Source: Maribacter thermophilus
Lineage (GTDB): Bacteria > Bacteroidota > Bacteroidia > Flavobacteriales > Flavobacteriaceae
Assembly (NCBI RefSeq): GCF_001020565.1
Contig: NZ_LDAS01000001.1
Span: 1,776,985 to 1,840,984, forward strand
Reading direction: 5' to 3'
Length of the DNA stretch: 64,000 nucleotides
In this document: positions 32,866-43,600 of the stretch, piece by piece
Layout of the letters: every line of letters begins with the position of its first letter
How positions within the stretch are numbered: position 1 is the first letter of the stretch
The notes under the pieces: generated by a model
Seen by the model: only the letters and a program-made list of their open reading frames with translations
What the model was told of the DNA's origin: nothing
Database searches by the model: none
Position numbers and translations under genes: made by a program

Positions 32866-33660
32866 ATGAGCGTAAAAAAAGAATCATTAACCGCACTAAT
32901 AATTACTTATAACGAAATGGGATACATCCAAAAATGTATCGATTCCATTTCTTTTGCCGATGAAATTATTGTAGTAGATTCTTTTAGTAACGATGGTACG
33001 TACGAATATCTTTTAGAGCATCCGAAAGTAAAGGTCATTCAAAATCCTTTTGAAAATTTTACGGCTCAAAAATCCTTTGCCCTAAAACAAGCTTCAAATG
33101 ACTGGGTTCTTTTCTTAGATGCCGACGAAGTAGTGCCCAACGAATTGGAAAAAGAAATTAAAGCCACCATATCGTCCGACAAGGACGAAGTTGCCTATTG
33201 GTTTTATAGACAGTTCATGTTCAAAAATGAAAAGCTAAAATACAGTGGGTGGCAAACCGATAAAAATTACAGACTTTTCAGAAAAAGTAAAGCTAAATTT
33301 TCAGATAGAAAAATAGTTCATGAGACATTGGATGTTGATGGAAAATCTGGCATCTTAAAGTCAAAACTAACACATTACTGTTACAAAAATTACGAAGATT
33401 ACAAGTCTAAAATGCTTAAATACGGGCAATTAAAGGCTATCGAATGTTTTTACAAGGAAAAACAGTTCAACTACATTTCCATGTATTTAAAGACCGGTTG
33501 GAAATTCTTTAACCACTACTTCTTAAGGTTGGGTATCCTTGACGGTAAAAAAGGATTCATAATCTGCTACTTAAACGCTTTGGGTGTATTGGAAAGATTC
33601 AAAGAACTAAAAAGACTGGAACTAAAAAACAAATTAGCTTACTATTTGGTAATGCCATAG
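32866..33660 (+). CDS. GT2 glycosyltransferase, WaaE/KdtX-like
   Basis: This 264-residue family 2 transferase is of the WaaE/KdtX type, associated with adding glucose or another hexose to the LPS core. Motifs: TALIITYNEMGYIQKCIDSI, IIVVDSFSNDGT, NPFENFTAQKSFAL, VLFLDADEVVPNELE (DxD site), and YRLFRKSKAKFSDRKIVHETL. No membrane segment is apparent, so it works on the cytoplasmic side. It has its own upstream region of 157 bp with a promoter match and overlaps the convergent transferase gene by 19 bp. The exact donor and acceptor are unknown. Confidence 0.87.
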   Translation: MSVKKESLTALIITYNEMGYIQKCIDSISFADEIIVVDSFSNDGTYEYLLEHPKVKVIQNPFENFTAQKSFALKQASNDWVLFLDADEVVPNELEKEIKATISSDKDEVAYWFYRQFMFKNEKLKYSGWQTDKNYRLFRKSKAKFSDRKIVHETLDVDGKSGILKSKLTHYCYKNYEDYKSKMLKYGQLKAIECFYKEKQFNYISMYLKTGWKFFNHYFLRLGILDGKKGFIICYLNALGVLERFKELKRLELKNKLAYYLVMP

Positions 33661-34460
33661 TAAGTCCACACCCTCTTTTCTTGTTTTGTCTTCTTTCGTA
33701 TTCCTAAATTCCTTTCTATAGATTCAGGGGTCTTGTATCCTCTTTTGTGGTCTAGGTGCACGCAAACAGCACTATACCTCAATTGTTTGGACTTTATTCC
33801 AAAATTAAACAAACGTTCACCAAGCTCCCTGTCCTGACCGCCATATTGCATACGTTCGTCAAAACCGTTAACATTCATTATATCAACTTTCCACCCAGAT
33901 GAGTTATGACCGTTCCAACTTGCATTCGTAGGCGTAACCCAGTTTAAAAACTTTGACAAAAACCCGTGGGCCGTCAATTTATTGTTCTTAAAAGTTTTCG
34001 GTATACCCTTTTCTTTTAACCAATTAATATTAAAACATCTTTGTTTTTCAATATCTTCAAGGGTGATCTGCTTAGAGATGTTCATGGGCAACATATAATA
34101 ACCTCCAGATATAAAATACCCCTTTTCTTTGTTCAAATAATGTACATGAACAAAATCTTCTCGGGGAATACAGTCCCCATCGGTCATAATTATATACGAG
34201 GCATTACAGGCAACTACCGCTTTGTTAAGAATACGCGATTTTTGAAAACCGTCGTCCTCTTGCCAAACATGAACTATAGGATAAAATACCTTTTTGCTGT
34301 ATTCTTCGATGAGTTCTTTCGTCTTTGGCCCAGAACCGTCGTCCGCAATAACAACTTCAAAGTTCTTGAAAGTCTGGCAATTAAACCCCCAAAGTACCTT
34401 CTTTAACCATTCTTCGGAATTATAGGTACTTACAATGACAGATATTTTAGGAATCTCCAT
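33642..34460 (-). CDS. GT2 glycosyltransferase with galactosyltransferase-like C-terminus
   Basis: This 272-residue enzyme has a family 2 catalytic domain (SVIVSTYNSEEWLKK, VVIADDGSG, YIIMTDGDCIPREDF). It ends with a Glyco_transf_7C-type segment (WNGHNSSGWKVDIMNVNGFD, then YGGQDRELGERL). That segment occurs in galactosyl- and N-acetylgalactosaminyltransferases, which fits the galactose theme next door, but the sugar is inferred. It begins 68 bp from a divergent TupA-like gene. A TAnnTTTG-like match (TATTTTTG, 34468-34475) lies only 7 bp upstream of its ATG. Confidence 0.85.
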   Translation of the reverse strand: MEIPKISVIVSTYNSEEWLKKVLWGFNCQTFKNFEVVIADDGSGPKTKELIEEYSKKVFYPIVHVWQEDDGFQKSRILNKAVVACNASYIIMTDGDCIPREDFVHVHYLNKEKGYFISGGYYMLPMNISKQITLEDIEKQRCFNINWLKEKGIPKTFKNNKLTAHGFLSKFLNWVTPTNASWNGHNSSGWKVDIMNVNGFDERMQYGGQDRELGERLFNFGIKSKQLRYSAVCVHLDHKRGYKTPESIERNLGIRKKTKQEKRVWTYYGITK

Positions 34461-34491
34461 AGTCGGACAAAAATATAAAAGTCTTATTGTA

Positions 34492-34499
34492 TATCTTTG
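34492..34499 (+). promoter_or_regulatory. TAnnTTTG promoter element before the TupA-like gene
   Basis: TATCTTTG lies 30 bp before the TTG at 34529 and 62 bp before the ATG at 34562. An earlier in-frame TTG at 34487 is upstream of this element and so would not be on the transcript. Confidence 0.45.
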
Positions 34500-34528
34500 C
34501 TTTCTTCACAAATTTTATTTCAACCACT

Positions 34529-35425
34529 TTGAAAAAGATAATTTACGGCCTTCTTAAAAAAATGAAGTTTTTACCACAAGAACTTTATGTAAAGATTTAT
34601 TACGAATATTATTCGGGTAACAAACTTGATTATGACGACCCTAAAGATTTCAACGAAAGAATTTCATGGTACAAGGTTTTTTTTAGACCTAAGATTTTAA
34701 ACCAGTTGGTAGACAAATACCATGTAAAGTCATATGTAGAAAAAAAAGTTGGGGACCATATTCTAAACGAAACTATTGGTGTGTACGACAGTGTTTCTAA
34801 AATAGATTTCGATTCTCTTCCGGATCAATTTGTCATCAAAGGAGTGCACGGTTTTCATTTTAACCTGATCGTAAAGGACAAATCCAAACTCAACCGAATG
34901 AAGTCCAGGTATTTACTCAAAAAATGGATGAATAAAAACCAGTATTACAGAGGAGGCATGGAATGGGCTTACAAAGATGTAAAACCTTTGCTTCTAGTAG
35001 AAAAATATTTAGAGGAGATGGGGCAAGACATCATCAACGATTATAAATTTTTCTGTTTCAACGGAGTACCAAAATTTGTTCAAATAGACTTGGAAAGGGG
35101 CATCAACAATTACAGATGTTATTACGATATGGATTGGAACAAACAGGAATTCTATACCGAACAAAATCCATTTTATACGGGAGAGGTACAAAAACCATCC
35201 AATTTTGATGAAATGAAAGAGGTAGCCATAAAACTTTCCGAAAAGTTCCCTTTTGTGAGGGTAGACCTTTACTCAATAGAAGGAAAGACCGTTTTCGGGG
35301 AAATGACATTTTATCCTACGGATGCAAGAAAAAGATTTTTACCTGAAAAGTATAACAAAATAATAGGCGATTATTTTGTATTGCCCAAAATTCCAAAAGG
35401 CCAAAAATATATCACCACAATTTAG
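34529..35425 (+). CDS. TupA-like ATP-grasp protein
   Basis: This ATP-grasp family protein resembles TupA, named for teichuronopeptide synthesis and often found in polysaccharide clusters. Motifs: LDYDDPKDFNERISWYKVFF, QLVDKYHVKSYVEKKVG, FVIKGVHGFHFNLIV, EKYLEEMGQDIINDYKFFCFNG and FVRVDLYSIEGKTVFGEMTF, the last giving the metal-binding acidic residues. It probably forms an amide bond between an amino acid and a sugar. The start is uncertain: TTG 34529 gives 298 residues and keeps the family-like LKKIIYGLLKK start, while ATG 34562 gives 287. It is followed 6 bp later by the Sua5-like gene. Confidence 0.82.
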   Translation: MKKIIYGLLKKMKFLPQELYVKIYYEYYSGNKLDYDDPKDFNERISWYKVFFRPKILNQLVDKYHVKSYVEKKVGDHILNETIGVYDSVSKIDFDSLPDQFVIKGVHGFHFNLIVKDKSKLNRMKSRYLLKKWMNKNQYYRGGMEWAYKDVKPLLLVEKYLEEMGQDIINDYKFFCFNGVPKFVQIDLERGINNYRCYYDMDWNKQEFYTEQNPFYTGEVQKPSNFDEMKEVAIKLSEKFPFVRVDLYSIEGKTVFGEMTFYPTDARKRFLPEKYNKIIGDYFVLPKIPKGQKYITTI

Positions 35426-35431
35426 TTCAAC

Positions 35432-36001
35432 ATGAAACCTGATCAGACAGAAATCAATAAATGTATCGAAGTTCTGGAAAATGGAGGACTCATACTCTAC
35501 CCTACAGATACGGTTTGGGGTATTGGCTGCGACGCCACTAATACCACAGCGGTAAAAAAAGTATACGAGCTAAAACAACGAGCCGATAGCAAAGCACTGA
35601 TTTGCCTTGTGGCCAACGACTTTATGCTCGAAAAACATGTAGAGCACGTTCCGGAGCTGGCCTATGATATTATGGATATAGCGACAAAACCTACTACTAT
35701 TATCTATGATAAACCAAAAGGATTTGCCAAAAACCTTATAGCTGAAGACAACACTATAGCCATACGGGTCGCTTCCGATAAGTTCTGTAAATACCTAATA
35801 GGTAAGTTTAAAAAACCCATAGTCTCTACCTCTGCGAATATAGCAGGCCATAAAACCCCGACTAGTTTCAAAGAAATTGACAAGGCCATTTTATCAGGTG
35901 TAGACTATGTGGTAAATTTGCAGCCTGAAAATGAGCGCCCCGTTCCGTCCTCTATCATAAAATTGGGTAGCGACGGGCTTGTAAAAGTGATTAGGGAATA
36001 A
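35432..36001 (+). CDS. threonylcarbamoyl-AMP synthase, Sua5/YrdC family
   Basis: This 189-residue YrdC-domain protein condenses threonine, bicarbonate and ATP to threonylcarbamoyl-AMP, the first step of the t6A modification at position 37 of ANN-decoding tRNAs. Motifs: [49 protein letters not shown] and [18 protein letters not shown]. It lacks the C-terminal Sua5 domain, so it is the short form. It sits 6 bp after the TupA-like gene and 17 bp before a CCA-type nucleotidyltransferase gene. The last two genes form a tRNA-related pair. Confidence 0.92.
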   Translation: MKPDQTEINKCIEVLENGGLILYPTDTVWGIGCDATNTTAVKKVYELKQRADSKALICLVANDFMLEKHVEHVPELAYDIMDIATKPTTIIYDKPKGFAKNLIAEDNTIAIRVASDKFCKYLIGKFKKPIVSTSANIAGHKTPTSFKEIDKAILSGVDYVVNLQPENERPVPSSIIKLGSDGLVKVIRE

Positions 36002-36017
36002 TGGTGGAGAAAATCTA

Positions 36018-37457
36018 ATGGACTACAAAAAAGCTTTAAGCAACAAAATTTTTAAGATTATTGGCCAATCTGCCGATGAACTTAACATGGATTCGTATGT
36101 AATCGGTGGTTTTGTAAGAGATTACATACTAAAAAGGGGTACCGCAAAAGATATAGATATAGTCGCGGTCGGCAGTGGCATTGAACTTGCCGAAAAAGTT
36201 GCTTCAAAACTACCAGGAAAACCACAAGTGTCGGTATTCAAAAATTTTGGAACCGCCATGGTAAAACATGAAGATTTAGAACTTGAGTTCGTTGGGGCCA
36301 GAAAAGAAAGTTACCATAGGGATAGTAGAAAGCCGGTAGTAGAAAACGGCACTTTGGAAGACGACCAAAAAAGAAGGGACTTTACCATTAATGCCTTGGC
36401 TATTTCTTTAAATGAAAAAACTTGGGGTACATTATTGGATCCTTTTAACGGTTTGGAAGATCTAAAGAACAAATTGATCCGAACACCGTTAGAACCCGGT
36501 ATCACCTATTCCGATGACCCCTTAAGAATGATGCGGGCTATTAGGTTCGCCACCCAATTGGATTTTGATATTCAATTAGAATCCTTACAAGCGATTACGG
36601 CTCATAAAGACCGTATAAAGATTATATCAAAAGAACGTATCGTTGATGAGCTAAACAAGATAATGTGCTGCAAAAAGCCTTCTATTGGATTTTCCTTACT
36701 TCATAAAACTGAACTTTTAGAAATTATATTACCAGAACTTACTGCACTGCAAGGTATCGAGGAGATAGAGGGACAACGCCATAAAGACAATTTTTGGCAC
36801 ACCTTGGAAGTTGTGGACAATATTTCTTTGGCAACGGACAACCTTTGGCTAAGATGGGCGGCACTGCTGCATGATATCGGCAAAGCCCCAACAAAACGTT
36901 TTCATAAAAAAATAGGATGGACCTTTCATGGTCATGAGTTTGTTGGTTCCAAAATGGTGTACAAACTTTTTAAAAGATTAAGAATGCCTCTTAATGATAA
37001 AATGAAGTATGTACAAAAATTGGTTCTAATGAGTTCTAGGCCTATTGTACTTGCCGAAGAATTCGTTACCGATTCTGCGGTCAGAAGATTAATTTTCGAT
37101 GCAGGAGAACATGTTGATGATTTGATGACCTTATGCGAGGCAGATATCACCACAAAAAATCCCAAAAAGCAGCGCAGGTATAAAAACAACTTTAAACTTG
37201 TCAGGGAAAAAATAGAAGAAGTCGAAGAACGTGATCGGGTACGTAATTTTCAACCCCCTATAACTGGGGAGGAGATTATGCAGACATTCGACCTAAAGCC
37301 GTCAAAAGAAATCGGAATCATAAAAGAAGCCATAAAAGAGGCTATTTTGGAAGGTGAAATCCCTAATGAATATAATGCGGCCAAAGAATATATGATAATA
37401 AAGGGCAAATCTCTCGGACTTGTTCCCATTAATTTTCCTCAAGGTAAGAAACAATAA
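36018..37457 (+). CDS. CCA-adding/poly(A) polymerase-family nucleotidyltransferase with HD domain
   Basis: This 479-residue class II nucleotidyltransferase matures tRNA 3' ends. The head domain has [16 protein letters not shown] and [10 protein letters not shown] with the catalytic aspartates, then [13 protein letters not shown] and [15 protein letters not shown]. An HD domain follows ([17 protein letters not shown], residues about 285-300) and likely has phosphodiesterase activity on tRNA ends. This head-HD order is the usual form in Bacteroidota. It lies 17 bp after the Sua5-like gene. A 195-bp AT-rich region without a clear gene or hairpin separates it from the giant adhesin. Confidence 0.92.
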   Translation: MDYKKALSNKIFKIIGQSADELNMDSYVIGGFVRDYILKRGTAKDIDIVAVGSGIELAEKVASKLPGKPQVSVFKNFGTAMVKHEDLELEFVGARKESYHRDSRKPVVENGTLEDDQKRRDFTINALAISLNEKTWGTLLDPFNGLEDLKNKLIRTPLEPGITYSDDPLRMMRAIRFATQLDFDIQLESLQAITAHKDRIKIISKERIVDELNKIMCCKKPSIGFSLLHKTELLEIILPELTALQGIEEIEGQRHKDNFWHTLEVVDNISLATDNLWLRWAALLHDIGKAPTKRFHKKIGWTFHGHEFVGSKMVYKLFKRLRMPLNDKMKYVQKLVLMSSRPIVLAEEFVTDSAVRRLIFDAGEHVDDLMTLCEADITTKNPKKQRRYKNNFKLVREKIEEVEERDRVRNFQPPITGEEIMQTFDLKPSKEIGIIKEAIKEAILEGEIPNEYNAAKEYMIIKGKSLGLVPINFPQGKKQ

Positions 37458-37652
37458 AAAAACCTTCCACACAAGGTAATTTAACAGCTATCCACAAATA
37501 ATACCCTATTTACTATTTGTTTTCTGTTCTTTACAACATTTTGTTCATTAGTCAATTTTGTAAGATTACTTTTACAACAACCTACTTATGTATTAACCCT
37601 AAGGTAATGATTAACTCAAATATTTAAATAAATTCAGGGATTCATACAAAGA

Positions 37653-40600
37653 ATGACTTTACGCCAAATAATCAATTTAACTTACAGAGTAAAAGAATTT
37701 AGACTGTTTGTCATGTTTTTGATATTCATGACAACCACATCTGCATACACACAACAGACGACTGAATGGACAAAGGTATCATCTACCGTTTGGGAGTCGG
37801 TAACCAATGATAGCTCGGTTCGTGTCGAAGCTAGGGTTTCGGGTGGTGCTTCCATTGACGGTTCAGAAATTATGGGCTGTACCAGTGCCGCTACCTATAG
37901 TGACCCTAATGTCTTCGGAAATCTATCCCTGGAAATATCCGCCAGCTCATTTGCTACCGGTACTATTAGTTTCTATTTCTTTGATGCCGTAACCGGTGAT
38001 CCGGTATATATCGTAGAGCCCATCCTACACGTAGATAAGGTAGGAACCTATTCCATTCTTCCCATTCTTGGCGGAGGTTCCGCCACGGGAAATTTCACTA
38101 GTACCAACGGCACTTGGACGGAACTAGAATCCAACGGGCCTATCTTTCAATCAACCCCAACCCGCTTTAATATCGACGATGATGCCCTTTTGGCCAGTAT
38201 CGGAGGTGAATGCGAAGATGGAATAAATAACGGAACAGGCGGAGGCAGCTTACGGGTAGATAAGGTTACCCAGTCCATTGAAATGGAGGTTAACGTGACC
38301 GGAGGTTTGTTGAGTCTCTTGGGGTTGGTTCCAGCCATCGATGAAGTAGAGTTTGTTCTTACCGACCTGATCATTGCCGACCCTAAAATCGAAGCCACCA
38401 AAACGGTGGTCGAAAACTTTAGCGACCCCGTCAGTACCGGAGATACCCTAGATTATACCATTACGATAGAGAACACAGGAAATACTACTCTTAGCAATAT
38501 AACCCTTACCGATACTTTTACCGATATAGATTCGAACAACCTTACCCTAATCAGTGGCCCTACCTTCGTCAGTGCCTCCGAGGGTTCTACCGAAGGCAGC
38601 CTCGAAGCTGGTGAAACGGCAACCTATTCCGCTAGCTTTTCCCTTACCGACCCGGTATTGCAAGTGGGAGGCGTTATAAATCAAGTAAGTGTACTGGCCG
38701 ACAGCCCCTACGGAACCAACGATGTAAGCGACCTATCGGATGATGGTATCGATACCGATGGAAATACCGAAAATGACCCTACGATAAGTTATTTTCCGAC
38801 TACAACAGACGATATCGCTTCGGTCTGCGAAGAAGGAACTATTGACATTGATGTTCTCTCCAATGATGATTTTGAAGGAAACGGGCCTTCGTCCGGAAGT
38901 ATCTTTATTGTGAGCTCCCCTAGTGCAGGATCGGCCACCGTCGATACCAATGGCACACCAACAGACCCTATCGATGACTACATCAGTTATACTTCTGCTT
39001 CTGGTTATACGGGTTCAGATAGTTTTATCTATGGCATAAGGGACGGCAAAGGGTATACCCAACATGCCACCGTGACGATTACGGAGCAGAAAGCTCCCAA
39101 CGCTGGTACAGACGGAGCTATAACAGTATGTGAAGGCGAGACCGTGACCGAGGCTCAACTTTTTGCACAGCTGGGCACTTACGACTCGGGAGGAACATGG
39201 TCCTCACCTACCGAAGTGGCGGGCACTTACACCTATACCGTACCCGCCACCGCACCCTGTACCGTGGACGATACGGCAGAGGTTGTCGTAACCGTGCAGG
39301 TGGCGCCCAATGCGGGTTCCAATGGAGCCCTTACAATTTGTCAAGGCGAGACAGTGAGCGATGCACAACTTTTTGCACAACTCGGCGGTGACCCGGATAC
39401 TACTGGAACATGGTCCTCCCCTACTGAAGTTGCGGGCACCTATATCTATACCGTACCCGCCACCGCACCCTGTACCGTGGACGATACGGCAGAGGTTATC
39501 GTGACCGTGCAGGCCAAGCCCAATGCGGGAAGCGATGGGACACTGATGATCTGTAAAGATGAAAAAGTGACCGAGGCACAACTTTTTGCACAACTGGGAA
39601 CTTACGATTCGGGCGGAACATGGTCCCCCGTCCCTAATGGTCCCGGAACCTATACCTATACCGTACCCGCCACTGCGCCCTGTACCGAGGATGCCACCGC
39701 ACAGGTGGTAGTGACCGAACAGGCAAAGCCCAATGCGGGAAGCGATGGTACACTGATGATCTGTAAAGATGAAAAAGTGACCGAGGCACAACTTTTTGCA
39801 CAACTGGGAACTTACGATTCGGGCGGAACATGGTCCCCCGTCCCTAATGGTCCCGGAACCTATACCTATCCCGTACCCGCCACTGCGCCCTGTACCGAGG
39901 ATGCCACCGCACAGGTGGTAGTGACCGAACAGGCAAAGCCCAATGCGGGAAGCGATGGGACACTGACGATCTGTAAAGATGAAAAAGTGACCGAGGCACA
40001 ACTTTTTGCACAACTGGGCGCCCATGATGCCGGCGGGACATGGTCCCCCGTCCCTAATGGTCCCGGAACCTATACCTATACCGTACCCGCCACCGCACCC
40101 TGTACCGAGGATGCCACCGCACAGGTGGTAGTGACCGAACAGGCAAAGCCCAATGCGGGAAGCGATGGGACACTGACGATCTGTAAAGATGAAAAAGTGA
40201 CCGAGGCACAACTTTTTGCACAACTGAGCGCCCATGATGCCGGCGGGACATGGTCCCCCGTCCCTGACGGCGCCGGAACCTATACCTATACCGTACCCGC
40301 CACCGCGCCCTGTACCGAGGATGCCACCGCACAGGTGGTAGTGACCGAACAGGCAAAGCCCAATGCGGGAAGCGATGGGACACTGACGATCTGTAAAGAT
40401 GAAAAAGTGACCGAGGCACAACTTTTTGCACAGCTGGGCGCCCATGATACCGGCGGGACATGGTCTCCCGTCCCTGACGGCGCCGGAACCTATACCTATA
40501 CCGTACCCGCCACCGCGCCCTGTACCGAGGATGCCACCGCACAGGTGGTAGTGACCGAACAGGCAAAGCCCAATGCGGGAAGCGATGGGACACTGACGAT

Positions 40601-43600
40601 CTGTAAAGATGAAAAAGTGACCGAGGCCCAACTTTTTGCACAGCTGGGCGCCCATGATGCCGGCGGGACATGGTCCCCCGTCCCTGACGGCGCCGGAACC
40701 TATACCTATACCGTACCCGCTACCGCGCCCTGTACCGAGGATGCCACCGCACAGGTGGTAGTGACCGAACAGGCAAAGCCCATTGCGGGAAGCGATGGAA
40801 CCCTGACAATTTGCGAAGGTGAGACAGTGACCGCAGCTCAACTTTTTGCACAGCTGGGCGCCCATGATGCCGGCGGGACATGGTCCCCCGTCCCTGACGG
40901 CGCCGGAACCTATACCTATACCGTGCCCGCTACCGCGCCCTGTACCGAGGATGCCACCGCACAGGTGGTAGTGACCGAACAGGCAAAGCCCAATGCGGGA
41001 AGCGATGGTACACTGACGATCTGTAAAGATGAAAAAGTGACCGAGGCCCAACTTTTTGCACAACTGGGCGCCCATGATGCCGGCGGGACATGGTCCCCCG
41101 TCCCTGACGGCGCCGGAACCTATACCTATACCGTACCCGCCACCGCGCCCTGTACCGTGGATGCCACCGCACAGGTGGTAGTGACCGAACAGGCCAAGCC
41201 CAATGCGGGCAGCGATGGAACCCTGACAATTTGCGAAGGTGAGACAGTGACCGAGGTGCAACTTTTTGCCCTACTGGGAACTTACGATTCGGGAGGAACG
41301 TGGTCCTTCCCTACCGAAGTGGCAGGTACCTACACCTATACCGTGCCCGCTACAGCACCCTGTACCGTGGAAGATACGGCAGAGATTGTCGTGACGGTAC
41401 AAGAAACACCAGATGCAGGTTCCAATGGAGCCCTGACCATCTGTAAAGATGAAAAGGTGACCGAGGCACAACTTTTTGCCCAACTTGGAGGTGACCCGGA
41501 TACCAATGGAACATGGTCGCCCGCCCCTGACGGTCCGGGAACCTACACCTATACCGTACCCGCTACAGCACCCTGTACCGTGGACGATACCAGTACCGTA
41601 ACCGTGATGGAACAAGCTAAAGCAAATGCGGGAACTGATGGGACATTGACAATTTGCCAGGGGGAGACCGTAACCGCTGAACAACTTTTCGCACAACTCG
41701 GCGGCACTCCCGATACAGGGGGAACATGGAGCTCTGCCCTGGCCGGTGCCGGAACCTATACCTATACCGTAACCGCGACCGCACCCTGTACCCTAGATGC
41801 CACCGCTCAGGTCGTGGTCACCGAACAAGCGGCACCAAACGCAGGAAGCGATGGGACACTGACGATCTGCAAAGGCGAGACAGTGACCGAAACCCAATTG
41901 TTCGCTCAACTGGGTGTCCATGATTCCGGGGGGACATGGTCTCCCGCCCTATCAGGTGCCGGGATCTACACCTATACCGTGCCCGCCACCGCACCCTGTA
42001 CAGCGGATGCCACCGCTCAGATTGTGGTTACCGAACAGGCCAAGCCCAATGCGGGCAGCGATGGGACACTGACGATCTGCGAAGGCGAGACAGTGACCGA
42101 GGCGCAACTTTTTGCACAACTGGGAACTTACGATTCAGGCGGAACATGGAGTCCTGCCCTATCAGGTGCCGGGACATACACCTATACCGTGTCGGCCACT
42201 TCACCTTGTACTGGAAATGATACCGCTCAGATTGTAGTAACGGAACAAAAGAAACCCAACGCAGGTAGCGATGGAACCCTAACGATCTGCGAAGGGGAGA
42301 CCGTGACCGAGACACAATTGTTCGCACAACTGGGCGCCCACGATTCGGGCGGAACATGGAGTCCTGCCCTATCAGGTGCCGGGACTTACACCTATACCGT
42401 GCCGGCCACTTCACCTTGTACCGAGGATGCCACCACTCAGGTCGTGGTCACCGAACAGGCGAAGCCCAATGCAGGTTCAGGCGGAACATTGACGATTTGT
42501 ATGGGAGAAACCGTGACCGAGGCTCAGCTTTCTGCTCAGCTGGGCGCCCATGATCCGGGGGGGACATGGAGCCCTGCCCCTAATGGTCCCGGAACCTACA
42601 CCTATACCGTGCCCGCCACCGCACCCTGTACCGAGGATGCCACCGCACAGGTGGTAGTCACCGAACAGGCCAAGCCCAATGCGGGCAGTGATGGAACCCT
42701 CACCATATGTGTGGGAACCACAGTGACCGCAGCTCAACTTTTTGCCCAACTTGGAGGTACGCCCGATACGGGGGGAACATGGAGTCCTGCCCTATCAGGT
42801 GCCGGGACCTATACCTATACCGTAAGCGCCACGGCACCCTGTACGGGAAATGACACCTCCCAGGTTGTAGTGACCGAACAAGAGGCACCGAATGCCGGAA
42901 CCGATGGAAGTCTCGCTATATGTGAAGGGGAGACAGTGACTGCCACACAGCTCTTTGCCCAACTCGGAGGTATGCCCGATACAGCAGGTACATGGAGCCC
43001 TGCCCTGGCAGGCGCCGGAACCTATACCTATACAGTATCGGCTACTGCACCCTGTACCGAGGATGCCACCGCTCAGGTCGTGGTCACCGAACAAGCGGCA
43101 CCAAACGCAGGAAGCAATGGTACACTAACGATCTGCGAAGGCGAGACAGTAACCGCTGCACAACTTTTTGCACAACTCGGAGGTACGCCCGATACAGGGG
43201 GAACATGGAGCCCTGTCCTGGCAGGCGCCGGAACCTATACCTATACCGCACCGGCTACTGCACCCTGTACCGGAAACGATACGGCCCAAGTGGTGGTAAC
43301 CGAACAAGCAGCACCGAACGCCGGAACCGATGGAAGTCTCACTATATGTGAAGGGGAGACAGTGACCGCTGCACAGCTCTTTGCCCAACTCGGAGGTACG
43401 CCCGATACGGGGGGAACATGGAGCCCTGCTCTGGCAGGCGCCGGAACCTATACCTATACCGTTGACGGAAACGCATGTGAGGATGCGACCGCCATCGTAA
43501 CCGTTACCGAGGATATACAACCAAATGCCGGAACCGATGCCACCCTCTCCATATGTCCTAACGAGACGGTAACCCAAGCCCAGCTTCTTACACTCTTGGG

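Noticed and set aside
37458-37652. Search for a promoter or small RNA before the first giant adhesin
   Set aside because: The 195-bp AT-rich region has TTTTG-type runs but no exact TAnnTTTG at a sensible distance and no stable hairpin that I can see.
39204-41261. A long open frame of 685 codons on the minus strand inside the adhesin repeats
   Set aside because: It repeats with the same 210-bp period as the adhesin array and gives a low-complexity Gly/His/Cys-rich product. It is open because the GC-rich repeat lacks stop codons in that frame, not because it is a gene.
40054-43577. Other Arg- or Gly-rich open frames on both strands over the repeat array
   Set aside because: Same cause: frames of a stop-poor repeat. 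No start context, no family resemblance.
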